Shown: positions 1 through 9,766, counted from the stretch's first letter. The stretch is 64,000 nucleotides of DNA from Derxia lacustris (GCF_002105195.1 NZ_MUHU01000013.1:1-64000), one strand, 5' to 3'. Numbers and translations: made by a program. The notes: generated by a model not told the origin, from the letters alone.

Positions 1-570
1 CACCCACCCAGCCCTCAGGCGGATCGCGCTGCCGGTCTGTGCGGACTTAGCGCACACGCTGGAGGCGCCGATGCGATCCATGCGTCCCGCAGACAGGCAC
101 GCCACCGCGCAAGCGCTCCTTGGCGCTGCGGGTGGATTAGCCTGATGGAGCGCCCGTCACGCGGCGGGCACTGCGAATGCGTGGCATTCGCTGCATCCGC
201 CCCGAATGACGTGATTCACAACGCAATCGCTTGCCAGGGGTCGACGCCCCAGAAGCCGCCTGCCTTTGATCGCCTGGCTTACAAGGGCCGCAACCTTGCT
301 TCAACGACGCAAGGACTTCCGCGCCGTCGCCAACCCGCTTCTACAAGCGGGCAAAACTTCATGACAAGTGCCCTTGTCGCTCCAATCCTCATGTGAAGCG
401 ATCCGGCTCCGTCAGATGGACCCTGGGCCCAAGCGGACAAGGATCAACTGCGTGCGAAAACAAATCCCCTTCGATCATGCGAATCGCGGCGACGATCCAA
501 CATGCCAAACCAGAACCGGACGCCACAGATCCGTTCGCGAAATCGCAGCAAATGGAACCCCAGAAACGAC
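1..570. other. Non-coding stretch without a convincing gene
   Basis: No reading frame here has the strong third-position GC bias seen in every real gene of the window, and none resembles a known family. The composition is less GC-rich than the neighbouring coding DNA. A small inverted repeat (GACAAG, TGCC loop, CTTGTC) lies at 363-378; its role is unknown. Lying just beyond the 3' end of a tRNA gene, this is a place where integrated elements are often found, but I see no integrase or flanking repeat. Confidence 0.5.
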
Positions 571-596
571 AAAAGCCAATCCGAAGATTGGCTTTT
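571..596 (-). terminator. Intrinsic terminator of the tRNA-Asn transcript
   Basis: A perfect 11-bp inverted repeat (AAAAGCCAATC / GATTGGCTTTT) encloses a four-base loop. Read on the minus strand the loop is UUCG closed by C-G, the exceptionally stable C(UUCG)G tetraloop, and the 3' arm ends in TTTT. It begins about 30 nt after the 3' end of the tRNA, as expected for an intrinsic terminator. Confidence 0.85.
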
Positions 597-626
597 GCTT
601 TAAAGGACTTGCGTCCCGCTGTTCTT

Positions 627-702
627 TGGCTCCCCGACCTGGGCTCGAACCAGGGACCTACGGATTAACAGTCCGGCGCTCTACCGACTGAGCTATCGGG
701 GA
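627..702 (-). tRNA. tRNA-Asn (anticodon GUU)
   Basis: The minus strand reads as a 76-nt cloverleaf with an encoded 3' GCCA. The acceptor arms TCCCCGA and TCGGGGA pair perfectly, the D-arm reads AGCTCAGTCGGTAGAGC, the anticodon loop is CTGTTAA with anticodon GTT, and the T-arm carries the canonical GGTTCGAGCC. GUU decodes asparagine codons. It appears monocistronic, with a sigma-70 promoter just upstream and a terminator just downstream. Confidence 0.97.
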
Positions 703-717
703 ACAGCGAAGACCGCA

Positions 718-745
718 AGTATAGACATATTTTTCGCCTGTGCAA
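718..745 (-). promoter_or_regulatory. Sigma-70 promoter of tRNA-Asn
   Basis: On the minus strand TTGCAC (-35) is followed after 16 nt by TATACT (-10). The sequence after the -10 box is GC-rich (TTGCGGTC), like the stringent-response discriminators of stable-RNA promoters. The expected transcript start lies about 10 nt before the tRNA 5' end. Confidence 0.75.
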
Positions 746-892
746 GCGTGCTGTGGTGTTTCCGACCAATTCAGCGCGCAAATCGCGGGCTTTCAGCTGC
801 GCATGTCGAGCCCGTTGTCAGCGCGGCCGACAGGCCATGCACTGAACGATTCGGTTACCCTTTCCCGCTTCGATACTCTGCATGGCTTGTCC

Positions 893-1792
893 ATGAATGA
901 CCCGCTAAGTCGATCCCAACGCCTGCGCTCGCTTGGGGAGCCGATCAGCACTGAAAAGAAGTTGTCGTTCTTCGAGCGTCTGTCGTCGCTTCTGCTGCGC
1001 GAGCCGGAAGACCGCGAGCAATTGCTCGAAGTGCTCCACGCCGCCCACGATCGCGAACTCGTCGACGACGATGCGCTGTCGATGATGGAAGGCGTGCTCC
1101 AGGTCAGCGAACTGGCGGCGCGCGACATCATGGTTCAGCGCGCGCAGATGGACATGATCGACATTGCCGACCCGCTCGACAGCATCGTGCCCTTCGTGGT
1201 CGAGACGGCGCATTCGCGCTTTCCGGTGTTTGAAGGCGACCGCGACCGGGTCATCGGCATCCTGCTGGCCAAGGATCTGCTGCGCTGCTTCTCCAGCGGC
1301 TCGCCGCGCGATTTCGATCTGCGCGGCATCCTGCGGCCGGTGGTGTTCATTCCCGAGTCCAAGCGCCTCAATGTGCTGCTGCGCGACTTCCGCGCCAATC
1401 GCAACCATCAGGCGATCGTGGTCGACGAGTACGGCGGCGTCGCCGGCCTCATCACCATCGAGGATGTGCTGGAGCAGATCGTCGGCGACATCGAGGACGA
1501 GCACGACTTCCACGAGGACGACGACATGATCGTGCTGGCCGGCGAAGGCCGCTGGCGCGTGCGCGGTCTGACCGGCATCGACGACTTCAACGAGCGCTTC
1601 GGCACCCAGTTCGAGTCGGAGGACATCGACACCATCGGCGGCCTGGTCACCAACGAGCTGGGCCATGTGCCGCATCGCGGCGAGACGATCCGGCTCGGCC
1701 CGATCGCCTTCGAGGTGCTGCGTGCCGATGCGCGCCAGCTGCATGTGCTGCTGGTCGAGCCGCTGCCGCCGGATCAGCGGGCCGACGACTGA
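893..1792 (+). CDS. HlyC/CorC family transporter-associated protein with CBS domains
   Basis: This 299-residue protein has the CorC architecture. A short N-terminal helix-rich part is followed by a paired CBS domain (about residues 78-200, with DEYGGVAGLITIEDVLEQIV typical of the second CBS motif). A C-terminal CorC_HlyC transporter-associated domain (about 215-292) follows. There is no DUF21 membrane domain, so it is a soluble CorC-type protein. CorC proteins are linked to magnesium/cobalt efflux and adenosine nucleotide sensing; the exact role here is inferred. I chose ATG 893 because the family begins near MNDPLSRSQ; an in-frame start 51 codons upstream has no matching sequence. The downstream neighbour is on the other strand, so it is probably a single-gene unit. 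Confidence 0.88.
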   Translation: MNDPLSRSQRLRSLGEPISTEKKLSFFERLSSLLLREPEDREQLLEVLHAAHDRELVDDDALSMMEGVLQVSELAARDIMVQRAQMDMIDIADPLDSIVPFVVETAHSRFPVFEGDRDRVIGILLAKDLLRCFSSGSPRDFDLRGILRPVVFIPESKRLNVLLRDFRANRNHQAIVVDEYGGVAGLITIEDVLEQIVGDIEDEHDFHEDDDMIVLAGEGRWRVRGLTGIDDFNERFGTQFESEDIDTIGGLVTNELGHVPHRGETIRLGPIAFEVLRADARQLHVLLVEPLPPDQRADD

Positions 1793-1866
1793 CCGCCGCG
1801 CCCGGGGCTTCAAGCGCCGGGCTTCACGCCGCCCAGGCGCCGCAGCCCGGCACGGTGGCTGGCAAG

Positions 1867-2364
1867 TCAAGGCCGGGCCAGCGCCCGCAAGGCCTCACCA
1901 AGCTTCTCGCGATCCTTGCCGACGACGCTGGCCAGCGTCGCATCGTCGCCGACCAGCGTCACGCCAGCCTGAGCCAGCTGGCTGCGCGCCTGCTCGGCGG
2001 TCTTGCCGAACAGCGGCGCCACCGTGGCGATGGGCGCCCGCGCGATGGCCTGCATCGCCAGCGCCGGCGGCGACGCCTCGCTGGCGCCGCCCGGCAGCAC
2101 GATGAAGCTGGCCAGCAGCAACGTCACGCAGGCACCGATCAGCGCCGGCCCCTTGCCCGGCAGCTGGAAATAGCGCTTGAGCGAAGCCCAGTTGACGAAG
2201 CCGTGCCCCGCGACCGCCGCGACCATGAACCAGCCGCCCCATTCGTGCACCGACTTCTGCAAGCCGCGGTCGAGGTGGAAGAACATCAGCAGCCCGGTTG
2301 CCGCCATCAGCGCGAAGGCGCCAATGGTCAGCGAGGTGGCCCATTCTCTTGTCAGCTTGTTCAT
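1867..2364 (-). CDS. DUF4405-type membrane protein
   Basis: This 165-residue protein starts at MNKLTREWATS. It has three clear hydrophobic segments (about residues 10-31, 43-62 and 75-95) carrying several histidines, the layout of DUF4405 domains that resemble small cytochrome-b-like membrane proteins. A short soluble C-terminal region (about 115-165, with KTAEQARSQLAQAG) follows, as in other DUF4405 proteins. An in-frame start 42 codons upstream is possible but gives an atypical N-terminus. It diverges from the kinase gene at 2510. Function is unknown; haem binding or a redox-linked role is only an inference from the histidines. Confidence 0.7.
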   Translation of the reverse strand: MNKLTREWATSLTIGAFALMAATGLLMFFHLDRGLQKSVHEWGGWFMVAAVAGHGFVNWASLKRYFQLPGKGPALIGACVTLLLASFIVLPGGASEASPPALAMQAIARAPIATVAPLFGKTAEQARSQLAQAGVTLVGDDATLASVVGKDREKLGEALRALARP

Positions 2365-2509
2365 GTGCTTGCAGTGGTGATGTGGATCGGTTGCGGCGGA
2401 CATTGCCCGCCCCGAATGCTCCGCAGCCGGGATGTCTGCAATGCAAAACTGGCTGCGCGCATGTGAACCGATCCTTTCGGCCCGATCCAACTCACCCAGG
2501 TTTTACGCC

Positions 2510-3160
2510 ATGACCGACAGCCTCCCCGCCCTGCCGCCCGACGCCCTGGCGCGCGTGCACCAACTGCTGGCCGGCGACGGCCGGGTGCTGCTCGGCTTGG
2601 CTGGCGCGCCGGGCAGCGGCAAGTCGACGCTGGCGCTGGCGCTGCAACAGGCGTTTGCCGAGCTGGCGGTGGTGGTGCCGATGGACGGCTTTCATCTGGC
2701 CAATGCCGAGCTGGCGCGGCTGGGCCGGGCCGGCCGCAAGGGCGCGCACGACACCTTCGACAGCGCCGGCTATGTGGCGCTGCTGGAGCGGCTGCGGCGG
2801 CAGCGCGCCGACGAAACCGTGTACGCGCCCGAGTTCCGGCGCGAGATCGAGGAGCCGGTGGCCGGCGCCATCGCGGTGCCGCCGCAGGCGCGGCTGGTGA
2901 TTACCGAGGGCAACTATCTGCTGCTCGACGACGGCCACTGGGCCCGCGTGGCGGCGCTGCTGGACCAGCGCTGGTATGTCGAAGCCGACCCGGCGCTGCG
3001 GCTCGAACGGCTGGCCGGCCGGCATCGCCAGTTCGGGCGCAGCCAGGCGGCGGCGCTCGACTGGATTGCGCGCACCGACGAGCCGAATGCGCGGCTGATC
3101 GAGACCACGCGGGCGCGCGCCGACCATGTGTTCCGCTGGGACGCGCCCGCCGCCGGCTGA
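2510..3160 (+). CDS. P-loop kinase of the YggC/FrcK (uridine kinase-like) family
   Basis: The protein has 216 residues. A Walker A motif GAPGSGKST lies at about residues 32-40, followed by the MDGFH segment typical of uridine kinase/pantothenate kinase-like enzymes and ITEGNYLLLDD, a Walker B-like strand. The C-terminal part (RLAGRHRQFGRS...NARLIETTRARAD) matches the YggC/fructose-kinase-like NTP hydrolases. It probably phosphorylates a small sugar or nucleoside in the cytoplasm; the substrate cannot be told from sequence. The start at MTDSLPALPP was preferred over one 26 codons upstream because it places the P-loop at the usual distance. It converges with the hydrolase gene at 3227. Confidence 0.82.
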   Translation: MTDSLPALPPDALARVHQLLAGDGRVLLGLAGAPGSGKSTLALALQQAFAELAVVVPMDGFHLANAELARLGRAGRKGAHDTFDSAGYVALLERLRRQRADETVYAPEFRREIEEPVAGAIAVPPQARLVITEGNYLLLDDGHWARVAALLDQRWYVEADPALRLERLAGRHRQFGRSQAAALDWIARTDEPNARLIETTRARADHVFRWDAPAAG

Positions 3161-3226
3161 GGCCGGCCCGGCAGCAGTTCATCGCGCCGGGCCGCTGTGC
3201 GCGCCTGCGCGCCCGACGCGCCCCGG

Positions 3227-4195
3227 TCAGTCGCGCGCAAACGCCAGCAAATCCTCGTTGAGCTGCTGCTTGGCGGTCGCGGCCAGACCGTGGCCGCCGC
3301 CCGGATAGATCTTGAGCGTGCCGTTCTTCACCAGCTTGACCGCCAGCACGGCCGAGTTGGCGAGCGGCACGACCTGGTCGTCGTCGCCGTGGATGAACAG
3401 CGTCGGGATGGTCATGCGGCGCAAGTCTTCGGTGAAGTCGGTTTCCGAGAACTGGCGGATGCAGTCGAACTCGGCCTTGAGCGAGCCTTGCATGCCCATC
3501 AGCCAGAACGCGTCCTTCATGCCCTGCGACACCTTGGCGCCGGGCCGGTTGGCGCCGAAGAAGGGCTCGGTCAGGTCCTTGAAGAACTGCGAGCGGTCGG
3601 CCGCGACGGCGGCACGGATGCCGTCGAACACTTCCTTGGGCAGCGCATCCGGATAGGCGGCCGACTTCATCATCGTGGGCGGCACCGCGCCGACCAGCAC
3701 CGCCTTGCCCACGCGCGCCGTGCCGTGGCGGCCGATGTAGCGCGCCACTTCGCCGCCGCCGGTGGAATGGCCCACGAGCACGGCGTTCTTCAGGTCGAGC
3801 GCGTCGATGAGCGCGGCCAGGTCGTCGGCATAGGTGTCCATGTCGTTGCCGTCCCAGGTCTGGCTCGAACGGCCGTGACCGCGCCGGTCGTGGGCGATCA
3901 CGCGGAAGCCGTGCTGGCCCAGGAACATCATCTGGTCTTCCCAGGCGTCGGAAGTCAGCGGCCAGCCGTGCGAGAAGACGACCGGGCGGCCCTTGCCCCA
4001 GTCCTTGTAGAAGAGTTGCGCGCCGTCCTTCAGGGTGAGCGTGTGCATGGTCTTGCTCCGGTTCGGGGTGGATTGCGGGCTGGCACTGGCGGCGGCGGCC
4101 GGCAGGCTGATGGCTGCGGCAGCGAGTCCGGCGGTCGTCGAGAGCAACTGGCGCCGGGCGGTTTGCGCGGGCGCGCCCGATGAGTCTTTCTGCAT
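3227..4195 (-). CDS. Tat-exported alpha/beta hydrolase (non-haem chloroperoxidase-like)
   Basis: This 322-residue protein has a twin-arginine signal ([18 protein letters not shown] after a short basic leader), giving a periplasmic enzyme. The mature part is a classic alpha/beta hydrolase: [13 protein letters not shown] (oxyanion region), [10 protein letters not shown], nucleophile elbow GHSTGG, a late acidic region HGDDDQVVP and histidine in GGGHG. This pattern is that of cofactor-free haloperoxidases/esterases. An internal start at MHTLTLKDG (4048) would give a cytoplasmic form without signal, the form most relatives have, so the signal peptide is a noteworthy addition. The natural reaction is probably ester or lactone hydrolysis or perhydrolysis (family inference). 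Confidence 0.85.
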   Translation of the reverse strand: MQKDSSGAPAQTARRQLLSTTAGLAAAAISLPAAAASASPQSTPNRSKTMHTLTLKDGAQLFYKDWGKGRPVVFSHGWPLTSDAWEDQMMFLGQHGFRVIAHDRRGHGRSSQTWDGNDMDTYADDLAALIDALDLKNAVLVGHSTGGGEVARYIGRHGTARVGKAVLVGAVPPTMMKSAAYPDALPKEVFDGIRAAVAADRSQFFKDLTEPFFGANRPGAKVSQGMKDAFWLMGMQGSLKAEFDCIRQFSETDFTEDLRRMTIPTLFIHGDDDQVVPLANSAVLAVKLVKNGTLKIYPGGGHGLAATAKQQLNEDLLAFARD

Positions 4196-4378
4196 GGCGT
4201 CTTTTCCTTGGTGTGGGGAGGCGTGCCGCCGCAGTGCCGGCAGCGTCGCCAAGGCTAGAAAGCGCCGGCCGCACCCGCCACGCCCGCAATACCGGCCGGC
4301 GCTAGGCCTTCGGGAGGAGGACGCCGGCCCGACCGGCGCCGATAATCGCGCGCTACCCCACCCGCTCCCGGACCCGAC

Positions 4379-7300
4379 ATGACGCTCTCGGCCGCCGCGC
4401 GCCGGCTGCTGTCGCGCAGCTGCTGCCTGCTCGCGCTGACCTGCGCCGCCCTGCCCGCGCAGGCGCTCGATCCGGCGCGCCGCCTGGCCCAGCTGCATCA
4501 CACCGCCTGGCGCGCGCAGGACGGCGCGCCATCCGACATCGTGGCCATCGGCCAGACGCCCGACCGCTTCCTGTGGCTGGCGACGGTGGACGGCCTGTGG
4601 CGCTTCGACGGCCTGCGCTTCGAGCGCATCGACCTGGCCGGCGCCGACGCCCAGCGCTCGCAGAACCTGGCCGGGCTGCATGTGGCGGCCGACGGCTCGC
4701 TGTGGATCGGCCTGCGGCTGGGCGGCATCGTGCATCGCAGCGCGACGGAGACCGTCTGGTACGGCACCGACAGCGGCGCGCCCGACGGCAGCGTGTTCGC
4801 GCTCGCGCAGGACGGCGCCGGCCGCAGCTGGGCCGCCTCCAATCGCGGCCTGTTCCGGCTCGACGGCGAGCGCTGGAACCGCGTCGACGACCGCCTCGGC
4901 TATCCCGAGCGCTATGCCGGCGATGTGCGCCTGGACGCGGCCGGCACGCTCTGGGTCGCCGGGCGCGGGCGCTGGTATGCGCTGGCGCCCGGCGCCGAGC
5001 GCTTCGAGGCCCATCCCGAGTTCGACCGGGCCGAGGACGTGGACTTTGCCGCCGCGCCCGGCCCCTGGGTCTGGACCGGCGACCATCGGCTGCGCCAGCC
5101 CGGCGGCAATCCGCGCCAGCGCGCCGGCTGGCGCGCCGAGGCGAGCGGCGGCGGACTGATGCACGACCGCGACGGCGGCCTGTGGATCGGCAGCTACGAC
5201 CGCGGCCTGCTGCGGCTGGCCGCGCCCGACAGCGCCGGCGCCCGGGTCGAAACCTTCGGCGCGCGCGACGGCCTCAGCAGCGACCGCGTGATGTCGTCGT
5301 TCGAGGACAGCGAGGGCAATCTGTGGTTCGGCACCGCCAACGGGCTCGACCGGCTGCGCGACAACCGGCTGGTGCTGGCGCCGTTCGCGCAGGGGCCGGA
5401 TCTGGGCACGCTGGTGGCGGCCGGCGGCCCGGCGGTGCTGGCCGGCTCGATCCGGCACCGGCCGGTGCGCATCACGCCCGACGGCGCCAGCGCCGACCTG
5501 CCCGGCGACTACGCCGCCCATGCCACCACCTTCGGCGCCGCCTGGCGCGACGACGACGGCTCGGCCTGGTTTGGCGCCGTGCCCGAGCTCTATCACCTCG
5601 AAGCCGGCCGGCTGCGCCGCATCGACGCGCCGGCCGAGGTGCCGGCGCATCAGCCGGTGCAGGCGATCGCGCGCGACGCGCGGGGCTGCCTGATCGTCTC
5701 CTTCCTCGGCGCCGGCCTGTTCACCCGCTGCGCCGAGCGCTGGCAACCCGGCCCGGCGCTCGCGCCCGGCGAAAACGCAATGACGCTGCAACGCGGGCCC
5801 GACGGCGCGCTCTGGATCGGCAGCTCGGCCGGCCGGCTGCTGCGGCGCGACCGCGACGGCGGCGCCGACTTCGGCCCGGCCGACGGTCTGGCGCTCGGCA
5901 AGCTGCTCGCCATCCATGCGGCGCGCGACGGCCGCGTCTGGCTCGGCGGCAGCCTGGGCGCGGCGCTGCTCGACGGCGGCCGCATCGCGCCGCTGCGGCT
6001 GGCCGACGGCCCGGCGCCGCGCACCGTCTCGGCCATCGTCGCGGCGGCCGACGGCGATCTCTGGCTCAACGAAGCCGGCGGACTGCTGCGGCTGCCGGCG
6101 GCCCAGCTGGCGCGCGTGCCGAACGCGCCCGTCGATGCCGAGCGGCTCGACTGGCGCGACGGCCTGCGCGGCAACGTGCCCGAGGTGCGGCCGCTGCCGT
6201 CGGGCCTGCGCGCCGACGACGGCCGGCTCTGGTTCACGCGCAACAGCGCGATCTTCTGGCTCGACCCGGCGCGCCATCCGGCGCCCGCCGCGCCGCCGCC
6301 GGTCAGCATCACCCGGCTGGTTGCCGACGAGGTCGAGCTGCCGCTCGGCGCGGTCGGCGCCATTCCCGCCGGCACCCGCACCCTGCGCGTGAGCTATGCC
6401 GCGCCGGTCCTCGGCATGCCGGCGCGCACCCGCTACCGCGTGCGCCTGGGCGACGACAGCCAGCCCTGGGAAGCCGCCGGCGAACGCCAGGAAGCCACCT
6501 TCACCCGGCTCAGCCCGGGCCGGCACCGGCTGAGCGTGGTGGCCTTCGATCCCGGCCACTGGACCTCGGCGCCGGTCACGCTCGAGCTCGACGTGGCGCG
6601 CGCGCCCTACCAGACCGCCGCCTTCCGCGCCGGACTGGTCGCCGTGCTGATCGGCCTCGGCTGGCTGGCGCATGAATGGCGCATGCGGCGGCGCTGCGCC
6701 CGCATCCGCGAACGCATCGAGGCGCGGCTGCTGGAGCGCGAACGCATCGCGCGCGAGCTGCACGACACGCTCATGCAAAGCACGCTGGCGCTGTCGATGC
6801 AGCTCCAGGCCAGCCTCGAACTGCTGCCGCCCGGCGACCCGCTGCGCAGCGATTTCGCGCGCGCGCTCGACCAGGCCGATGCCACGCTGACCGAGGCGCG
6901 CGAGCGGGTGCAGGACCTGCGCCGCCATCAGGACGATGCCGAACTCGGCCTGGCGCTGCGTCAGGCGGTGCTGGAACTGCGCGGCGCCGCCGGCCAGCCC
7001 GAGGTGGTCGCGCAACGCAGCGGCCGCGAACGCCCGCTGCGCGAATCGATCCGCGCCGAGGCCTACCGGCTCGGCCTCGAAGCCGCGCACAACGCGCTGC
7101 GCCATGCCCGGGCGCGGCGGCTGCGCATCGTCACCGGCTATGGCCGCGCCGCCTTCACGCTCGCCATCGAGGACGACGGCGTGGGCATGCCGGCCAGCGC
7201 CCCGGCCGACGCCACGCGACCGCATTTCGGGCTGATCGGCCTGCATGAGCGCGCGGCCCAGATGGGCGGCCGGCTCGACATCGTCAGCGCGCCGGGCGCC

Positions 7301-7423
7301 GGCACCGCGATCCGGCTGCGGGTCGAGGCGCGCGGCGCCTATGAAAGCGGCGACTCGCCCTGGTTGCGCTGGTGGACCCGGCACCGGCGCCGGCAGCAGG
7401 CGCTGCTGGCCGGCGAGGACTGA
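4379..7423 (+). CDS. Two-component sensor histidine kinase with beta-propeller sensor
   Basis: The protein has 1014 residues. A signal sequence (to about residue 30) is followed by about eleven Reg_prop-type repeats, each with a GxLWIG-like core (for example [42 protein letters not shown]), forming a periplasmic propeller. A Y_Y_Y-type domain (about 640-735) and one membrane helix (about 745-762) follow. The cytoplasmic kinase is of the HisKA_3/NarX class: [14 protein letters not shown] with phospho-acceptor His795, N-box Asn905 in [10 protein letters not shown], and DDGVGM then [11 protein letters not shown] at the ATP site. All key residues are present. The likely partner is the LuxR-type regulator encoded tail to tail 9 bp downstream. 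The ligand is unknown. Confidence 0.92.
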   Translation: MTLSAAARRLLSRSCCLLALTCAALPAQALDPARRLAQLHHTAWRAQDGAPSDIVAIGQTPDRFLWLATVDGLWRFDGLRFERIDLAGADAQRSQNLAGLHVAADGSLWIGLRLGGIVHRSATETVWYGTDSGAPDGSVFALAQDGAGRSWAASNRGLFRLDGERWNRVDDRLGYPERYAGDVRLDAAGTLWVAGRGRWYALAPGAERFEAHPEFDRAEDVDFAAAPGPWVWTGDHRLRQPGGNPRQRAGWRAEASGGGLMHDRDGGLWIGSYDRGLLRLAAPDSAGARVETFGARDGLSSDRVMSSFEDSEGNLWFGTANGLDRLRDNRLVLAPFAQGPDLGTLVAAGGPAVLAGSIRHRPVRITPDGASADLPGDYAAHATTFGAAWRDDDGSAWFGAVPELYHLEAGRLRRIDAPAEVPAHQPVQAIARDARGCLIVSFLGAGLFTRCAERWQPGPALAPGENAMTLQRGPDGALWIGSSAGRLLRRDRDGGADFGPADGLALGKLLAIHAARDGRVWLGGSLGAALLDGGRIAPLRLADGPAPRTVSAIVAAADGDLWLNEAGGLLRLPAAQLARVPNAPVDAERLDWRDGLRGNVPEVRPLPSGLRADDGRLWFTRNSAIFWLDPARHPAPAAPPPVSITRLVADEVELPLGAVGAIPAGTRTLRVSYAAPVLGMPARTRYRVRLGDDSQPWEAAGERQEATFTRLSPGRHRLSVVAFDPGHWTSAPVTLELDVARAPYQTAAFRAGLVAVLIGLGWLAHEWRMRRRCARIRERIEARLLERERIARELHDTLMQSTLALSMQLQASLELLPPGDPLRSDFARALDQADATLTEARERVQDLRRHQDDAELGLALRQAVLELRGAAGQPEVVAQRSGRERPLRESIRAEAYRLGLEAAHNALRHARARRLRIVTGYGRAAFTLAIEDDGVGMPASAPADATRPHFGLIGLHERAAQMGGRLDIVSAPGAGTAIRLRVEARGAYESGDSPWLRWWTRHRRRQQALLAGED

Positions 7424-7432
7424 GCGCCGGCC

Positions 7433-8098
7433 TCAGCCGGCCAGCCGGATGATTCCGCGCGTCAGCGCAATCGTCACCGCATGGGTGCGGTCGCGCGCAT
7501 CGAGCTTGCCGAGGATGAGCTTGAGCCGCGACTTGATCGTCTCCTCCGACAGCGCCAGCCGCTGCCCGACCTCGCGATTGGTGAGGCCGCCGGCCACCAG
7601 CTCCAGCACGCGGATTTCGCGCTCGGTCAGCGCGTCCTGCAGCGCCAGTGCCGACACCTCGGCGGCCAGATCGGCCGGCAGCCAGCGCTGGCCGCGCGCG
7701 GCGCAGCGGATCGCATCGAGCAGCTCGGTGCGCAGCAGGCTCTTGAGCAGAAAGCCGGCCGCGCCGAGCCGCAGCGCGCGCCCGGCCTGCACATCGCTGC
7801 GGTAGGTGGTGAGCATGAGCACCCGCGCCTCGGGCACGGCGCGGCGGATCGCGCACATCGCCTCGATGCCGTCGATGCCGGGCAGCGCCAGGTCCATCAG
7901 TGTCACGTCGGGGCGCAGCGCGGCATGCGCGGCGATGGCCTCCTCGCCGCTGGCGGCCTCGCCGACCACGCACACATCGGCATGGCGCGAGAGCACGGCG
8001 GCAATGCCTTCGCGCAGCAGCGGATGGTCGTCGACGGTGAGGATGCGGATCGGCACGGGCAGGCAGCGGCAGAGGTTGGACAGACCGTGCGGCACCAC
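7433..8098 (-). CDS. NarL/FixJ-type response regulator
   Basis: This 221-residue protein has an N-terminal receiver and a C-terminal LuxR helix-turn-helix. The receiver has the acidic pair in LTVDDHPLLREG, phospho-acceptor Asp69 in LMDLALPGIDG, and the conserved lysine in FLLKS. The HTH is seen in LTEREIRVLELVAGG and TIKSRLKLILGKL. The first codon is a GTG; a second GTG at 8056 (before PIRILTVDDHP) would give a more typical N-terminus and may be the true start. It ends 9 bp from the beta-propeller kinase on the other strand, and the pairing of kinase and regulator classes fits a two-component pair. It diverges from catalase, a possible target. Confidence 0.9.
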   Translation of the reverse strand: MVPHGLSNLCRCLPVPIRILTVDDHPLLREGIAAVLSRHADVCVVGEAASGEEAIAAHAALRPDVTLMDLALPGIDGIEAMCAIRRAVPEARVLMLTTYRSDVQAGRALRLGAAGFLLKSLLRTELLDAIRCAARGQRWLPADLAAEVSALALQDALTEREIRVLELVAGGLTNREVGQRLALSEETIKSRLKLILGKLDARDRTHAVTIALTRGIIRLAG

Positions 8099-8175
8099 GT
8101 CCGCCCGGCGGCAGCGGCAACTCTAGCCCCGGCGGCGGCGCACGCCGCCACGGTTACGGTGAGCGGCCGGATTTA

Positions 8176-8211
8176 CCCCCGAACGGGGGAAAAATCCTCC
8201 CCCGGACGGGG
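8176..8211. promoter_or_regulatory. Paired GC-rich palindromes between regulator and catalase genes
   Basis: Two closely related inverted repeats lie in the divergent intergenic region: CCCCC-GAAC-GGGGG at 8176-8189 and CCCCC-GGAC-GGGG at 8199-8211. Equivalent positions are 23 bp apart, about two helical turns, with an A/T-rich patch between them. Such a pair is a plausible operator for a dimeric regulator of katA and/or the response-regulator gene. The binder is unknown. Confidence 0.45.
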
Positions 8212-8311
8212 CTGGCAGGCCGGCGCGGCCAGGGCAAGGATGCAGTCCGCACGGCAATCCGCCGTCCGCAGCCGCGCCGGCCGCCGCTGGCGTGCATCCA
8301 GGAGAACGACG

Positions 8312-9766
8312 ATGACGACACCCCGGCTCACGACCGCCTCCGGCATTCCACTGGCCGACGACCAGAACTCGATCACCGCCGGCCCGCGCGGGCCGGTGCT
8401 GCTGCAGGACTTCGCGCTGATCGAGAAGCTCCAGCACTTCAACCGCGAGCGCATTCCCGAACGCGTGGTGCATGCCAAGGGCTCGGGCGCCTACGGCAGC
8501 TTCACGGTCACGCACGACATCACGCGCCACACCACCGCCCGGCTGTTCGGCGCCGTCGGCAAGGTCACCGACGTGTTCGCGCGCTTTTCCACCGTGGGCG
8601 GCGAGCGCGGCAGCGCCGACAGCGAACGCGATCCGCGCGGCTTTGCGCTGCGCTTCTATACCGAGGACGGCAACTGGGATCTGGTCGGCAACAACACGCC
8701 GATGTTCTTCATCAAGGACCCGATCAAGTTCCCCGACTTCGTCCACACGCAGAAGCGCGATCCGCAGACCAACCTCAAGTCGCCCACGATGATGTTCGAC
8801 TTCTGGAGCCGCGCGCCCGAGTCGCTGCATCAGGTGACGATGCTGTTCAGCGACCGCGGCACGCCCGACGGCTATCGCCACATGGACGGCTTTGGCAGCC
8901 ACACCTACAGCCTGATCGACGCCGGCGGTGCGCGGGTCTGGGTCAAGTGGCATTTCAAGACGCAGCAGGGCATCCGCAACCTCACCGGTCCGCAGGCCGC
9001 GCGGCTGGCCGGCGAAGACCCCGACCATGCCCAGCGCGACCTGTTCGACGCCATCGCGCGCGGCGACTTTCCGCGCTGGAACGTGTTCATCCAGGTGATG
9101 ACCGAGGAAGCCCGGCTAGCCTGGGAGGCACGCACCGGCTGGAACGCCTTCGACCTGACCAAGGTCTGGCCGCATGCCGACTTTCCGCGCCAGCCGGTCG
9201 GCGTGCTGGAGCTCAACCGCAACCCGATCAACTATCACGCCGAGGTCGAGCAGGCCGCGTTCAGCCCGGCCAATGTGGTGCCGGGCCTGGGCCTGTCGCC
9301 CGACAAGATGTTGCAGGCGCGGCTGTTCGCCTATCACGACGCCCAGCTGCATCGCGTCGGCACCAATCATCAGCAGCTGCCGGTCAATCGGCCGCGCTGC
9401 CCGGTGCACAACCATCAGCGCGACGGCGCGATGGCCTTCGACAACGGCGGCGCGGCGCCCAACTACAACCCGGTCGAGGCCGGCGGCACGCAGCCGAGCG
9501 GCTTCGGTCACGGCGACCCCGGCTGGCCGGTGCAAGGCGTGGCCGGCCGTCACGACCCGCGCGGCCAGGACGACGACTTCACCCAGGCCGGCAACCTGTT
9601 CCGCCTGCTGCCGGCCGACGAGCGCCAGCGCCTGTGCGACAACCTGGCCGGTCCGCTCGCCAAGGTGGACACGACGATCCGCGAGCGCATGCTCGGCCTG
9701 CTCGACAAGGCCGACCCGGCCTACGGCGCCGGCGTGCGCGCGGCCGTCGCGGCGCGGCTCGCATGA
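8312..9766 (+). CDS. katA: Catalase (clade 3-like, small subunit)
   Basis: This 484-residue monofunctional haem catalase dismutates hydrogen peroxide. Key residues are visible: catalytic His54 in ERVVHAKGSGAYGSF, distal Asn127 in LVGNNTPMFFIKDP, and proximal haem ligand Tyr341 in RLFAYHDAQLHRVGTNH. RFSTVGGERGSADSERDPRG is a conserved catalase stretch. Length and the lack of a C-terminal flavodoxin-like domain indicate a small-subunit enzyme. AGGAG lies 9 nt upstream of ATG 8312. The stop overlaps the next gene's start (ATGA), so catalase is translationally coupled to a LuxR-type protein. Paired palindromes upstream may control it. Confidence 0.96.
   Translation: MTTPRLTTASGIPLADDQNSITAGPRGPVLLQDFALIEKLQHFNRERIPERVVHAKGSGAYGSFTVTHDITRHTTARLFGAVGKVTDVFARFSTVGGERGSADSERDPRGFALRFYTEDGNWDLVGNNTPMFFIKDPIKFPDFVHTQKRDPQTNLKSPTMMFDFWSRAPESLHQVTMLFSDRGTPDGYRHMDGFGSHTYSLIDAGGARVWVKWHFKTQQGIRNLTGPQAARLAGEDPDHAQRDLFDAIARGDFPRWNVFIQVMTEEARLAWEARTGWNAFDLTKVWPHADFPRQPVGVLELNRNPINYHAEVEQAAFSPANVVPGLGLSPDKMLQARLFAYHDAQLHRVGTNHQQLPVNRPRCPVHNHQRDGAMAFDNGGAAPNYNPVEAGGTQPSGFGHGDPGWPVQGVAGRHDPRGQDDDFTQAGNLFRLLPADERQRLCDNLAGPLAKVDTTIRERMLGLLDKADPAYGAGVRAAVAARLA

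Noticed and set aside
145-691. Three short plus-strand frames before the tRNA gene
   Set aside because: They show no coding bias, and the later ones run through the terminator and tRNA gene.
3165-3193. GGCCCGG/CCGGGCC hairpin between the kinase and hydrolase genes
   Set aside because: It is only a 7-bp stem with a 15-base loop and no T-run; such repeats arise easily at this GC content, so it is not listed as a terminator.
3227-7384. A 1385-codon open frame on the minus strand opposite the histidine kinase
   Set aside because: Only its last 323 codons encode a protein (the hydrolase). The rest is a stop-poor shadow of the GC-rich kinase gene and has low-complexity Ala/Gly/Arg/Gln content.
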